Below, piece by piece: positions 39,901 to 54,900 of a stretch of 64,000 bases of DNA; the stretch's first letter is position 1; the number at the start of each line of letters is the position of its first letter. Below the pieces are notes generated by a model. The model ran no database searches. It worked only from the letters and a program-made list of their open reading frames with translations, and had not been told where the DNA came from. Made by a program: the position numbers and the translations under genes. Source of the DNA: Glandiceps talaboti (taxonomy: Eukaryota > Hemichordata > Enteropneusta > Spengelidae); the NCBI RefSeq assembly GCF_964340395.1, contig NC_135568.1, forward strand, positions 11,756,776-11,820,775. The letters run 5' to 3'.

Positions 39901-42900
39901 CATTGTTCGGTCTGATAGATTGGAAATGTTGGGATCTTGTCACCTTGTTACCAAGATTGTTATATTGTGTTTGATACACTTGAATGAGTTTGTCTGTAGT
40001 GGATGTATTCCCATGGCAAAATAGCTTTTTGTCAGTATGAAGGAATGTGTGTATTGAGTGGCAAGTGTGGTAAAGAGTGCCTAGAGAAGTATACAATAGA
40101 AGCTACTGTATACAATAACAGCTACTGTCGAAGGTTTCCATTTTGAAGGACAGACAGTGAATCTTAGTTAAAGAGGACGTGTAGGTAATCTAGTATAGGT
40201 GATTGTTTCCTGGACATATCTTAAGTTTAAAGGGGGGCAAGTCAGATGTTTTAGGATAAAGTGTATTTCGGAGACCTGAAGGTTGTAGATGATTGTTCTA
40301 TATATGGTTCAAGCATTATACTACCAAACCAGTTCCAATTAGGTGACACAATGGTTTTCACGTTTCGCACAAATTTTTTAAAATCCAAATTACATTTAAG
40401 AAAATGCACATTGATAGCATGCAAGCATATGCAATGATAGATTTTATCTTACTGTGAACACAAAACAACACTGTTGATGAAGCAAGGACGATTCAAACAC
40501 AGAACTTTTATTTGTGTTCACAATGAGATAAAATATAACATTTCATGGGTATGTGCTATCAGTGCCTGTATTTTGTTTGTGTAATTCGTGCAATTCATTT
40601 GTTTGTGTAATGTGACCTAATTGAAACTATATAGTCACTCTAGTTTGATAGTAATTGTAAATTTTACCAATTTAGTTATCACAGCTCAAAATAATCTGAC
40701 TTGGCCCTTTAAAGATTAGATATAAGACAAACATGATTACATGAATATTACTAATAAAGCCTTTGGCACAGAACCATTGGATTCCTGTTGTCATTATTTC
40801 CCATTCCATGTCAACAAATTGTGTGATTGTATGTGTGAGCCATGATGTTCTCAGCTTCTATCTGAATTCCTATATTCATTGATTGAATGTATTGCACTAT
40901 GTTGAGAAAGTAGCCTGTTTGCGGCACTGTCGAGTTACATCAGTAGCTGGTTATACCTCCTAGTTCTTGTCTTCTTCGTTTGTCTTGATTACACTGCCAA
41001 AACTTATTTGTTCACTAAAGCCTATGATGTGCTTTAGCCATTCAGCGCTACTGAACAGAACATCGCTCTGGAAATCGGCACTACAGAATTTTGATTGATT
41101 GAATTGAATTGAAAAACTGATAATAACGATTTGAAAATTTTCACCCATTGCTGATTGCTGACATCTTGCAGTCCCTTCAACCATAATAACTCATTAGACT
41201 ATTATTATTATTTATGAGCAAATTAAGCAAATGTGCATGCATTGCTAAGTGAAGGCAAACCAACATCATGATATGTAGTGGACATGTGATAATTTACATA
41301 TGATTATGTAAATTTAACATACTGGTTTTTGGGGGTGTGGCCACATTAACCGTTTTAACATAGTCAAGACAAGCGAGATTATGAGGGCTAACAATGTATC
41401 TTGACAGTGCTGTAAATATGCTAAAAAAGTGGATCAAAAATAGAAAATAGCTAAATGATACACCTCATTTATGTATACATATCACAAATGATAGTTTGAT
41501 AGGCTTATGAAATCCAGTAGCATATGAGATATTGTAATAAGCTGCCTGATAAAATGAGATATTTTATGAACTGTGTAAATAATGTGTTCTTTTTCGTGTT
41601 TGTAATATTTATAATCAAATCTGTTAAATTTGTAGTTGGCAGGTCCACTTCTTAGTCTTATCTTTCGCAGTGGAATTGTGATGTTATGATTTTGTTTGTC
41701 ATGCCTCTTGGAGGGAACTATGTGTTCGTCCCCTGAACAGTGCCTATATTTGTCATAAAATTTAACATAATTGATTGTAACTCGAAGACCTCAAGTGTCT
41801 AAATCCATATGATCACAGAAGAGCATTCTGTTTATTTAATAAACTTATAATATAAACTATGTCGAGTAGACATTGCAATACCACAGGATGTTATAAACTT
41901 AAGTAGATTACCAATGAATGGTTTAACAATATTTTAGAGACCAATTAAAAGATATTGGTAACACTGAATCAAGTGTTTCAATCATGTGACCTCAACTGAC
42001 ACACCTGTAGAGTAGAGTTTTGCTGTATTGTCTGTCAGTGTGTTTAGATTGTGCATATCAAATGTGTTTTGTATTCATATCGTACCCTTGTGTATAGTGG
42101 TTGTTGTTAATATATATTCTAGCTTTCATCTGTTTGTGATAAATATGATGCCCTTGTCATGACTTTAAAGTTGTATGTTTTGATTCCAAATTGTTACTAG
42201 TGAAATATTGGTCAACATTTATTGATGTTTTCATTGTATAGATAATTTGTGTTTTATACTGATATTTCCTCTTACTAGTATGTAGCACAAGTTTGATATC
42301 TAACATATCCTTAATTGCCTTGCCATAGTGTCGAATGGAATGTGACATAACTAGTACTGTTACAGGTGGTGCATTTGTACTACCAGAAAGGTCATGTGAC
42401 ATAACTGTTCCAGGTGGTGCAATTGTACTACCAGAAAGGTCATGTGACATAACTGTTCCAGATGGTGCAATTGTACTACCAGAAAGGTCATGTTACATAA
42501 CTGTTCCAGGTGGTGCATTTGTACTACCAGAAAAGTCATGTGACATAACTGTTCCAGGTGGTGCATTTGTGCTGCCCGAATGGTCATGTGACATAACCGT
42601 TCCAGGAAATGCATTTTACTGTTTGGAAAGTCATGTGACATAACCATTCTAGGTGGTGCATTTGTAAAGACATGTAACATTTCCAGGAAGTGCATGGTAT
42701 ACTTCCCGGAATGTCATGATATCCCCATGGCAATTCTCAGTAATAAACTTTTACAGTAGTGAGATCCTGAAAGACTTGTAGCTAACCAACTAGATTTTTA
42801 CCCAGCATGCACCGTTAATTGCATCAAGGTAGAACAATATAACTCTGTAGATGGTTGCCAAGAGTAATGAAACTTACAACCGGTAAGTGAAGTTTGTTTT

Positions 42901-45900
42901 ATTAACGAGCCATTCCTGGAAGCGATGGCGTGTTCTGCATGCTACAAGCATGGTTTACTTGATTTGATGTTAATTTGGATGGTAACAACCCTGTAGTTTC
43001 ACTAATGGTCTGTATGGAAAGAAATCACCAATGTCTTGAACAGCATGTGCTTGTTAGAAAATGGTAACCAAGATGTGTGCATATAACCATCAAGACTGAA
43101 CTGCCTGATGCAATGAGATTAATGGCATGGCAAAGGATGAATGGAGTGCCTAGACTGAGCTACACTACACTGTTCAATCCAAGCTTATTCATGAGAGTAA
43201 TGGCTGATCTGATTTTTGCCTATTCCCAGTTGATGTGAGTTTGGCTGTCACAACCAGCATCAGTGAATCATTTGGTGAAATAAGTGAAGCCTACAGTGCA
43301 GATAAAGAAATGGCATCCGATGTGGATATTGATCTCGATGAGATGCTACCATACGATGGTATACTTGTCAAACCTTACTTCGAAGAATTCAAACCACCAA
43401 AGACAATGGAAGTTGTAAGGGAACACGTTGAGGGTGGAGACATCATTGTATCACGTGCCACAAAACAGACAAGTTCCATGATCACAAAGACCATGTATGG
43501 CGACAAAGTCATCCAGGTAGCTGAAGAGAGGAATCCACCGGCATTCTCAAAATACATCAATCACTGCAGAGTGTTTGAAGGTGAAACTGCTCGTTTTGAA
43601 GTCCAGGTTACAGGAACTCCTAAACCTGATATAAAATGGTATAGAAACAGTTTTGAAATCAAACCATCAGCTGATTTCCATATCACAACGAAACCTGATG
43701 GCACCAGTTTACTAGTCATTCCAGAAACATACCTTGATGATGCAGGAAAGATCACCTGTAAGGCTGAGAATGCAGCTGGGCTAGCTTCATGTACAGCTAA
43801 ACTTATTGTAGAAGGTATGTCTTTCATTTCTCTTTGCTTCTAAATTGTTGCTGGCATAGTATGTTATAGCAAATTAACTTGCTACTTAATCTTAATTGAG
43901 ATTGATAAGTGGTGATCAATTACATTCAGGAAACAACTTTTTCAAGTATTTTATCATAAATTTAGGAAACAACTTTTCAAGTATTTTACCATAATTAAAT
44001 CTCTTCATCTATGAAAAATGGAATATTTATATCACATGAATATGTATCAGAAAAGTGTAATTATGAAGTTATTTTCTCTGTAATTGATGTTTTTAGGCAT
44101 AATTGTGAAACGATGATTATTTTATATGTTCTGAACTTTATTATCTTCCCAAACTGTACTGCCAACCCTCACTGATGTATTTTTGTTTCACTGAATGTCA
44201 TCTAAACATCATGTTTCTTGGTTACAGTTCTACCAAGTGATACAGAACAAAGGATGCATAGCTCATTGATGATTGCATCTGAAGAGTACACATCAGATTT
44301 GGAAATCCAAATAGATCCCTCTATTCATACAATTAGAACTAAGATTCCACCTGAACCACCTATGTTTACAACTTACCTTACAAACGTTGAGTCAAGTGAG
44401 GGCGGTACGGCTGTCTTTGAGGTCCGTATTGTCGGTATTCCTAGACCAACAGTTCGGTGGTTCAAACGTGGACAAGAAGTTGTTGCTGGAGGACGTATAA
44501 CGATAGAGTATAGAAACGATGGTAGAAGTCGTTTCATCATACGTAATGTACGACTTGAAGATGACGCTGAGTATATGGTGAAAGCATCAAATGCTGCTGG
44601 GGAGTCATCATGTATCGCTCGTCTTACAGTCAGAGGTGAGTTACACTAGCGAGATTACACTGCAGAAATCTAGTTGTGTATTTCCCCTATATACATGACA
44701 TCATATTCCAGATTAGGGTGTCTCTATTATACACTTATTGCTTAGCTATGCGGGTACTTAAGTAGACATGTAGTAACCAGAGGGATGTTATGTAGCAACT
44801 ATTTCCCAAGGCTGAAAAATGAGAGAAATAGTCAGTGCACAACAGCATGGTGGTTAATATGACATCTAATGCCAAAGATGTCTATAAGTCTTTTAAAGCA
44901 CATCACATTCTCTCACAAATATTCTTTCCAGAGTCAAAGCAAATCACTGGTAGAATTCACATGTTACTTTGATAGTGCCCTAGGGAAAATATAAAATGAA
45001 TAGTGCACTCTGTATGCAAATTGAGGTCACTAGCCTATATCACATTATGCAATCTAAGCCAATCACTGAAGGCCATATGAAAATATTGTGTATAATTATT
45101 TTTGTGTTTCTCATTGTAACACCTTAAATAATGATGGGGCAGGATTTCCTGCAAGGGTTTGTGGGCAACCTGACAGGAAATGACATCATATTTATTATTA
45201 TCTCTGTCAAAGGTAATCCCCCAAATAGCAGAACACATGTACATATTCTTGCATTAGGGTTTCCTTTGCAAGATTTTAAGTTGAATAAGCTACTGAGGTG
45301 CTATTTTATCACCTGAAATCATATATAAGTTGATAGCAGTAATCAATACAAGTGTAACAGAGACAGAAATAAGTCTGACTGGACTTTTCCTTTAAGTTGA
45401 TAGCAGTAATCAATACTAGTATACTAAATGTAGAAATAAGTCTGACTGGACTTTTCCTTTAAGTTGATAGCAGTAATCAATACTGGAGTACTAATGGCAG
45501 AAATAAGTCTGACTGGACTTTTGTGTTAAGTTGAAACCAGTAATCAATACTAGAGTACTAAAGGCAGAAATAAGTATGACTTGACTTTTCCTTTAAATTG
45601 ATAGCAGTAATCAATACTAGTGTACTAAAGGTAGAAATAAGTCTGACTGGACTTTTCCTTTAAGTTGATAGCCTTTCCCTCAAGTTTATAGCAGTAATTG
45701 ATACAAGTGTATTAAAGGCAGAAATAAGTCTGACTGACATCATAAGTTGATAGCAGTAATCGATACAAGTGTACTAAAGGTAGAAATAAGTCTGACTGGA
45801 CTTTTCCTTTAAGTTGATAGCAGTAATCAATACTAGTGTACTAAAGGTAGAAATAAGTCTGACTGGACTTTTCCTTTAAGTTGATAGTAGTAATCAGTAC

Positions 45901-48900
45901 AAGTGTACTAAAGGCAGAAATAAGTCTGACTGGACTTTTCCTTTAAGTTGCTAGCAGTAATCAATACTAGTGTACTAAAGGTAGAAATAAGTCTGACTGG
46001 ACTTTTCCTTTAAGTTGATAGCAGTAATCAATACAAGTGTACTAAAGGTAGAAATAAGTCTGACTGGACTTTTCCTTTAAGTTGATAGCAGTAATCAATA
46101 CAAGTGTACTATAAGGGTAGAAATAAGTCTGACTGGACTTTTCCTTCAAGTTGATAGCAGTAATCAATACAAGTGTACTAAAGACAGAAATAAGTCTGAC
46201 TGGACTTTTCCTTTAAGTTGATAGCAGTAATCAATAAAAGTGTACTAAAGACAGAAATAAGTCTGACTGGACTTTTCCTTTAAGTTGATAACAGTAATTG
46301 ATACAAGTGTACTAAAAGTAGAAATAAGTCTGAGTGGACTTTTCCTTTAAGTTGATAGCAGTAATCAATACAAGTGTACTATGGGTAGAAATACGTTTGA
46401 TTGGTCTTTTCCATTAAAACTTGTACATTTGATTATTTTTACAGTGGACTCAGCTGCTGAGAGTGACACCAGCGAGTCGAGAAGAATGAGAATACGTATA
46501 GGTTTAGACCAGGGTAGACCAGTTACACCAATAAGAACAACAAGACCTGTCAGACCATATGTAACTAGACTTATTAGCAGTAGTGAAGATGAATCTGAAA
46601 GACAGGTCTATATCGATCTTGTGCCATCCGACGTTGAAGAAGTCGAAGAAGTTCGCAAGGTCACCAAGACAACAACAACTCGCACTATCACTGAAACTGT
46701 TGTTGAGGAAGTGGAGACTCCTTCACACAGGGTTCAGCGATCGTTTGCGGAAGTTACGCAAGAGAGGCAGCCAATCACTGTTGAATTGAAGCTGCCTGCT
46801 GATGCAGAAGCACCCTACTTTAATGAAATATTTACAGAGACGCGTGTCCAAGAAGGAAGCTCTGCACGCTTTGATTGTAAAATTACAGGGAAACCTACAC
46901 CTACTATTAAATGGTATAGGAATAACTCTGAAATTCAAAACTCTCCAGACTTTCAATATATTATTGATGGTGAAAATGTGTCCCTGCTTATCAGTGAAGC
47001 ATTCCCAGACGACACTGGAGAGTACGCATGTAAAGCTACCAATCCTTTGGGAAGTTCAACATGCACAGCAAAACTTACAGTTCAAGGTGAGCATGCAACA
47101 GTTATGATTCACTTTCAAATGTAGGCAAATGTTAATGATGAGGTTTATTCTGATTGGTTCTGTAACAAGGTTCGTCTTCATTGGATGTGTATTATGAATC
47201 ACTGATAAGGTTCATTCTGACACGCTGATGAGGTTCATTCTGATTGGTTTTGTGACAAAAGCTTTAATAATGGTAATTCCTGATTAGTTTTTACACAGTA
47301 GTTTTTAGTCACACTGCTTTCATTCATGAATCACCATTTATCTTGATTCACTATGATAATTTTGTAAGTATCTTCTACACATATACATGTATGCAGATAC
47401 ACGATACTGATTGCTTGTTTTCTCTTGTTTTGTTTCTGTTCATCAGCATTTGATGAAGTTAAAAAGCCTGAACCAAAACCAGTACTAAAATTATCTCAAG
47501 ATAAAAAGACAGATGTAAAGAAGAGAGTTGAGCTGGTCATGAAACCAGAAATTAAAAAGATTGAGCCAATAGAAAGAGCTGAGCCAAGAAGAGTACATAA
47601 AGAACCCCCGAGAAGAGAACCACCAAAGTTTGTCAATGAACTTTTGGACATAGAGGCACTTAAAGGAAGTACAGTGAGACTCTACTGTCAAGTGACTGGC
47701 AAACCCTTACCAAAAGTAGCATGGTACAGGAAAGGATATCTTGTCCAAGAAGACGAACGCATAACAATGAAGACAGATGTGAAAGGAAATTGCATGCTTG
47801 AAATTAAAGGCATCAATTCTGATGATGAAACTGAATTTGAATGCAGGGCTGAGAGTCTAACAGGTGTGAAAATCACCAGCACTGCAAGAATTACTGTAAA
47901 AAGGAAACCCAAACCACCACCAAAGAAGAAAGCTGAGAAACCAGCTATTCCACCTGGGTCTATACCACCTAAATTTATCAAAGAGATGCAAGATGTTGAC
48001 ATTCAGGAAGGTTATACAGCCACTTTTGAATGCCAGGTTAAAGGTCATCCAAAGCCTGAAATCAGGTGGTTTAAAGATGGCCGTGAAATCAGACCAAGTC
48101 CCTCGGTGAGAATGACTTATGCACCAAATGGAAAGTGTACTTTAACAATTGAGAGTGTCACAGATGAAGATGATGCAGAATACATGTGCAAAGCTACTAA
48201 TGTTGCAGGCAAGGCAATATGTTATGCAGATCTCATTGTTGAAGTGGTAGCAGAGTTCCAGAGAGGACAGGCAGAATACTTTCCTGAACTTCCTCCTATT
48301 TCTTCAACTATCATAGAAGAACCCGAGGAAGAGGCAGAAGAAGAAATAGCTTTAGCTAAACCTGTTCCAGTGGTTGAAGCACCACCTCCACCAAAGATAG
48401 AGGAACCACCAAAACCAAAACCAAAACCTATGAAACCTACACTTACATCAAAACTTAAGGATGTTAAAGTTACAAGAGGTGAAATGGTTGTTTTTGAAGG
48501 TCACGTTTCAGGTGTACCGATGCCCGACATCTCCTGGTTGAAGGATGGAGAAGAAATAACTAGTCGAAGGTACACATCCGTTGTTGAACTAGATGGTCGC
48601 TGCATGTTAATCATTGCACCTGTATTACCTGAAGATGAGGCTGTATATGAACTGAGGGCCACAAATGAAACTGGTTCTGTATCATCGTACGCTGAATTGA
48701 TTGTGGAAAAGGTAGTAGAGCTGATACCTGAAAAACGTCCTGAAGTTGTTGAGGAAACGGTTTTGATTACTGAGAGAAAAGAAGTTGAAGTTGTATTTAA
48801 ACATGAGGAGCCTGAACAAGTTAAACCAGAATTCAAAGTGGAACTGAAAGATGTACATCTTGAAGTTGGTGTAACAGCAATCCTGCAATGTGAAGTCATC

Positions 48901-51900
48901 GGAATTCCAGAGCCAACAATTACCTGGTGGAAGGATGGTGAGAAAGTTACAGGTAATCGCTATACCACTGTCTTAGAAATGGATGGCAGGTGTATGCTTA
49001 TCATAGCCCCTATCACTGAAGATGATAATGCTGAATTTGAATGTATTGCTGAAAGTCCACTTGGAACTGTGATTACCTCATGTGAAGTATCCGTTAAAAA
49101 GACTGTAGAACTTCCAAAGGAAAAGGAACGAGAGACCGTTACTATTACACGTGAAGTAAGGTTTGAGGAGCCAGTTGAAGAAGAAATAGTGGAGGAAGTT
49201 ACCACAGTAACAGAAACAGTTACAACTCTTATTGAAAGAAAAGAACCAGTTACTGAGACAATCGAATTTGAAATAAGACCTGAAGAAGAAACAGAACCAG
49301 AAGAAAAACCAGAGTTCACAGTTGATCTTAAAGATATACACCTCAAAGCAGGTTTAAAGGCAATGCTGCAGTGCCAAGTGACTGGATATCCAATACCAAA
49401 TATTACATGGTTTAAAGATGGTGAGAAGGTTACTGGCAATCGCTATACAAGCATCTTAGAAATGGATGGAAGATGTATGCTGATTATTGCCCCTGTTACT
49501 GAGGATGATGATGCAGAATTTGAATGCCGTGCTGAAAATCCACTCGGAACAGTCTCTGCATTCTGTGAAGTAATGGTTGAAAAGGTAGTGGAACTACCTA
49601 AAGAAAAAGAACCCGAATCTGTCACTGTAACACGTGAAATAAGATTTGAAGCACCAGTGGAAGAGGAAATTGTTCAAGAAGTTACCAAGGTAACAGAGAC
49701 AGTTACAACCCTCCTTGAAAGAAAAGAACCAGATGTCATTGAAACTATCGAATTTGAAATAAAGCCAAAGGAAGAAGAGCCTGTAAAACCAGTCATCAAG
49801 TCTATGATGAAAGATGTTGAGTTGACTGTTGGACAGGTAGCTAGACTGGAATGCTGGATAGAAGGTATGGCAGAACCAAAAATGACATGGTACAAGGAAG
49901 GTGAAAGAGTGACAGGAAAGCGATACACCAGTGTGTGTGAATTGGATGGACACTGTATGTTGATTATAGCCCCAATCACTGAAGAAGATGATGCAGAGTT
50001 TGAGTGTCGTGCTGAAAATGAAACTGGTACAGTCTCTGCCTTCTGTAATGTGGTTTTGAAGAAAACGGTCCCAATGCCAGAGGTTGCTGTAGCTGAAAAA
50101 GTTATTCAACTGAAAGGTATGATTTCAATAATCAAAAGATCCACTTATAACCCATAACTCCCAAGTAAACTGATTCCACTGTTGGCCAACGTCGTATACC
50201 TTTCATATCAGGTTTAAAAGTGCAGTTTGCTTTAATTATTAGCCTAGTATGTGGTCGCTATAGATATAATCAGCATGTAAACAATGTTTCTAGTGCAAAG
50301 CAAGTGTCTTAAAACATCATGGAGAGCTCATTATGATCAATTGTGGCACTAGTACTATCATTACACTAATGAGGTACAGTGCTTCCAATCGAAGTATGAA
50401 TGATGAAATACTGCAACATATTGATACATTGCTAACTTTGTCCTGGTGCATTGACATGGGTGTATCTATAGTAGTCACAACATTGCCAACACGATGGCAA
50501 AGTTGAATAACAGTTTATTTTGATAACTTCAACTCATGGCCATGCAATTATCCACTATTGCAAATAAATCCCTTCTATTGGATGACATCATCATGGCTAG
50601 AGATAGAGTGATGTCTAACAGCAACAAATCTCAGTAAGAGCCACCAAATTTGAAGTTTGTTATGATCCATGTTATCAGTAATGATACATACAAATACAGC
50701 AGTCCTTTGATCTAACCCTAATAAATTCTGTACAAAATCAACTTTGGTAATGTATCAACAAGTTGCATTGTTTATACTTTGATTTGAAACATTTTCTGTT
50801 TGTCAACTGGCAATATTGGACTCCAGAAGAAGGGAAATATACTAGGCTTATGAATAAATTAATAGAATTAGTTGCCATATTATATTTACACGAATGTGGT
50901 ACATAGTGAAATCACTTGACAGGTTATAACGTTAGTATGCAAAGCTTGAAGCCAATACGAGGCTTTATATTTATCATCATACATATTCAGTAGTTATTTA
51001 TAAAGGTTTCAATAGGGAACTTGCAATCCAGACCGAGCATGTTCAGATGCCAAGGACTGTGGGATTATCTGTGGTTATCATAATACCTATTCTGGAGCTA
51101 CCGATAAAATAAACCTCCCACAAATGTCAGGGTGACTATGAATTGATTGTCTGTGGTTATAAATAATGTAACAATATTGTTTACAATACTGATTGATTAG
51201 CATTTATTATCCCATTTTCCATGATGCAACATTCAACATGGCGGGTTTGCAAGTTCCCTATTGCTCATATCAACAGATTTTTAAAAAAAGATTTACAAGC
51301 ATCACAAATGCATACAGTTTTACATGCCTTAGATGTTTGTCATTGGCAGTGCTAGGAGTTACCCATACACTCTACACTTGTTGTTCATTGAAATCGATAT
51401 CTAGATTATTCTGTATGTGTAATACTTGTCAACACATTGCTGAAATGTTAGATATTGTATTTGAAAATGCTGTTAAAGAGAACTGACTTATTTTTATTAT
51501 CTTCATTAATTGCAGAAGAGAAACCTGTTGAGACCACCACCAAAACAATCACTATCAAAGAAGGAGATGAGGTGATGGAGATAACGAAAAAGGTCACAAC
51601 TGTTACAACTACAACAATTGAAAAACAAGTGACTACAGAAACAGAAGTCCATGAGCAAGATGTTGGAACTACTGAGGTTGATCTTGGTCTTCCAAAGCAA
51701 GACATGTTGCAGACATTCATGGAGTCTTTACCTGTTGCAGAGGCTCCACAAGTTGAAGCTCCAGCTTGGGAAGCAGCTGAAGAAATTGCTCCAGTAGAGG
51801 TCAAGAAAGAAGAAGCCAAAAAGAAGGCTGATGTCACTGTGAAAGAGATTACGAAAAAGGAGCATGTACAACCTATTGAGCAAACTATAGTATTTGATGT

Positions 51901-54900
51901 TTCAACTGAAGTAGAAAAGGTTCCTATATTGCCCACAGAAGTACGTCTTCCTGAAGTCCATGAAAAGGAACAACCAGTTGCTCTGGAAGCACCAGGTGAG
52001 ATAACTCCTTTGAAGGAAAAACCAGCAAAAGTTACTCCTCTTCCAGCAGAGCTGAAATTAGAATATACACCAGAGTTAGAGATTGTCTTACCAGTTGAAA
52101 GAGCTGAGCAAGTCCCAGCAGAGGAAAAAGAGGCAGCAAAAGTTGAACCATTTAAAGAAACCTCTCAACCAGTCAAAATGGAGGAGGCCATTCCATGGGA
52201 AAAACCAACTGAAATGGTTATCACTGCTCAAGATACCAAGGAAACTGCTGAAGAAGCCAGAACTGTGACAACAATAGAAGTCACTAGAAAGGAAGAAATC
52301 AGAGGGGTTGAAGAGGCTATAGAGATTGAAATCAAACCAGATGTCAAGGAAACAGTCGTAGTCAAATCCCAGAAAGAAACTGTCAAAATAATTAAAAAGG
52401 AGGAGATCATTCCAGTAGAAGAAGCAGTTGAGGTACAGATAAGTGTTGAACAGAAGGAAATGGCTGGTGTTCTGGAGGAGAAGAAAGTTATATCAGAAGT
52501 TATAGGAAAACAGGAACCTGTACAACTTGAAGAAATGGGTGATCTAAAACCTATGAAAGAAAAGCCTGAAAAAGTCTCACCTTTACCAGCTGAGCTGAGA
52601 CTGGAGTATTCACCTGAACTAGAAATTGTTCTTGCTGAAGAAAAAACTGAAGAGGTCGTTAAAGATAGAGAAGAAGAAGTAAGAGTAAAGCCAAAACAAG
52701 AACCAAGTGTTCCTGTAAAACAAGAAGAGACAGTTCCTTGGGAAGAACCTTCAGAAATGGATGATCTTAAACCTATGAAAGAAAAGCCTGAAAAAGTCTC
52801 ACCTTTACCAGCTGAGCTGAGACTGGAGTATTCACCTGAACTAGAAATTGTTCTTGCCGAAGAAAAAACTGAAGAGGTCGTTAAAGAGAGAGAAGAAGAA
52901 GTAAGAGTAAAGCCAAAACAAGAACCAAGTGTTCCTGTAAAACAAGAAGAGACAGTTCCTTGGGAAGAACCTTCAGAAATGGGTGATCTTAAACATATGA
53001 AAGAAAAGCCTGAAAAAGTATCACCTTTACCAGCTGAGCTGAGACTGGAGTATTCACCTGAACTAGAAATTGTTCTTGCCGAAGAAAAAACTGAAGAGGT
53101 CGTTACAGAGAGAGAAGAAGTAAGAGTAAAGCCAAAACAAGAACCAAGTGTTCCTGTAAAACAAGAAGAGACAGTTCCTTGGGAAGAACCTTCAGAGATT
53201 TTAGTCATTATTAAAGACAAAGAAGGGAAAATAGAAGAAACAAAAGTACCAAGAACAATCACAGTCACCAAGACAGAACAAGTCTTGCCAGTGGAGGAAG
53301 CTGTAGAGGTTACTATTAAATTGGATGAAATGGAAACAGCACCAACACTTCCAACTGAAAAGGTTCCAGCTGAAACTATTCAAAAGGAAGTAGCTGTGTC
53401 CTATGAAGCACCTGGCGAAGTTAAACCAGAAGAAAAAACACCTGAACAGCTTACAGCCATTCCTGCAGAGATAAAATTAGACTATATTCCAGAAAAACAA
53501 GAAATCGTTTCTGTTGAACACACTGAAGAAGTAGCCCCAGAAGAAAGGGACACAGTAAGCATAAAACCCGAAAGAGAAACAACTATCCCTCTGAAGCAGG
53601 AGGAAACTGTCCCATGGGAGAAATCTTCAGAGATTTTAGTCATTATCAAAGATAAAGAAGGAAATGTCGAAGAAACCAGAGTTCCAAGAACAATTACAGT
53701 CACAGGAACAGAACAAGTTTTACCGGTAGAAGAGGCTGTTGATGTTACAATAACATTAGACACAGAGACAGCACCTGCTGTTCCAACTGAGAAAGTACCA
53801 GCTGAAATTATCCAAAAGGAAGAAGCCGTACCTTATGAAACTCCAGGACAAGTCATACCTGATGAGCAACAACCTGAACAGTTGGTTCAACTACCAGCAG
53901 AATTAAAGATTGACTACACTCCTGAGAAGAAAGAAGTTATACCTGTTGAAGAAAGTGTCGATGTTGCTCCTGAAGACAGGGAAGAAGTACAGATAAAACC
54001 TGAAAGAGATGTTACAGTTCCAGTCAAAGGAGAAGAATCTGTACCATGGGAGGAACCCCAAGAGATTATTGTTATAATCAAAGACAAAGAAGGAAATGTG
54101 GAAGAATCCAGAGTTCCAAGAACTATCAAAGTCACAAGAACAGAAGAAGTTCTGCCTGTAGAAGAAGTTGTTGATGTTACAATAACATTAGACACAGAGA
54201 CAGCACCTGCTGTTCCAACTGAGAAAGTACCAGCTGAAATTATCCAAAAGGAAGAAGCCTTACCTTATGAAACTCCAGGACAACTCACACCTGATGAGAA
54301 AGAACCTGAACATTTGGTTCAACTACCAGCAGAATTAAAGATTGACTACACTCCTGAGAAGAAAGAAGTTATACCTGTTGAAGAAAGTGTCGATGTTGCT
54401 CCTGAAGACAGGGAAGAAGTACAGATAAAACCTGAAAGAGATGTTACAGTTCCAATCAAAGGAGAAGAATCTGTACCATGGGAGGAACCCCAAGAGATTA
54501 TTGTTATAATCAAAGACAAAGAAGGAAATGTGGAAGAATCCAGAGTTCCAAGAACTATCAAAGTCACAAGAACAGAAGAAGTTCTGCCTGTAGAAGAAGC
54601 TGTTGATGTTACAATAACATTAGATGAAACGGAGACAGCTCCTACTGTACCAACTGAGAAAGTACCAGCTGAAACAACGCAAAAGGAAGAAGCTTTGCCT
54701 TATGAAGCACCAGGACAAGTTACACCTGATGACAGAGAGCCAGTTCAGATTAAACCTGAGAGAGATGTGACTATTCCACTCAAACAGGAAGAGGCTGTTC
54801 CATGGGAAGGACCATCTGAAATCTTAGTCATTATAAAGGACAAGGAAGGAAATGTAGAAGAAACATTGATACCAAGAACGATAAAAGTAACCAAGAAAGA

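Larger units (their letters stand above)
39818..43229 (+). other. 3.4-kb intron with a long inverted repeat and a 48-bp minisatellite
   Basis: Holds nested inverted repeats at 40213-40728 and a 48-bp tandem array at 42340-42700. An ATTGATTGAATTGAATTGAA tail sits near 41092. No Ig exon recognised. Confidence 0.65.

Noticed and set aside
42335-42695. Open frames on both strands, about 100-110 codons
   Set aside because: Produced by the 48-bp minisatellite, whose period is a multiple of three; no splice sites in the right phase and no domain.
45315-46420. Regular direct repeats resembling a CRISPR array
   Set aside because: Units are contiguous with no unique spacers, and the context is an animal intron.
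50117-50157. Continuation of exon 41 to its in-frame stop as a protein C-terminus
   Set aside because: A GTATGA donor at 50117 joins in phase 1 to the 7.5-kb exon 42 with the same Ig/spring style, and no polyadenylation context is obvious.
52228-53271. 347-codon open frame on the minus strand inside exon 42
   Set aside because: It is the antisense of the 222-bp coding repeats; Ser/Thr-rich complement of Glu/Lys codons, with no splice or domain support. Similar minus-strand frames at 48501-49979, 53482-54969 and 56034-58509 have the same cause.
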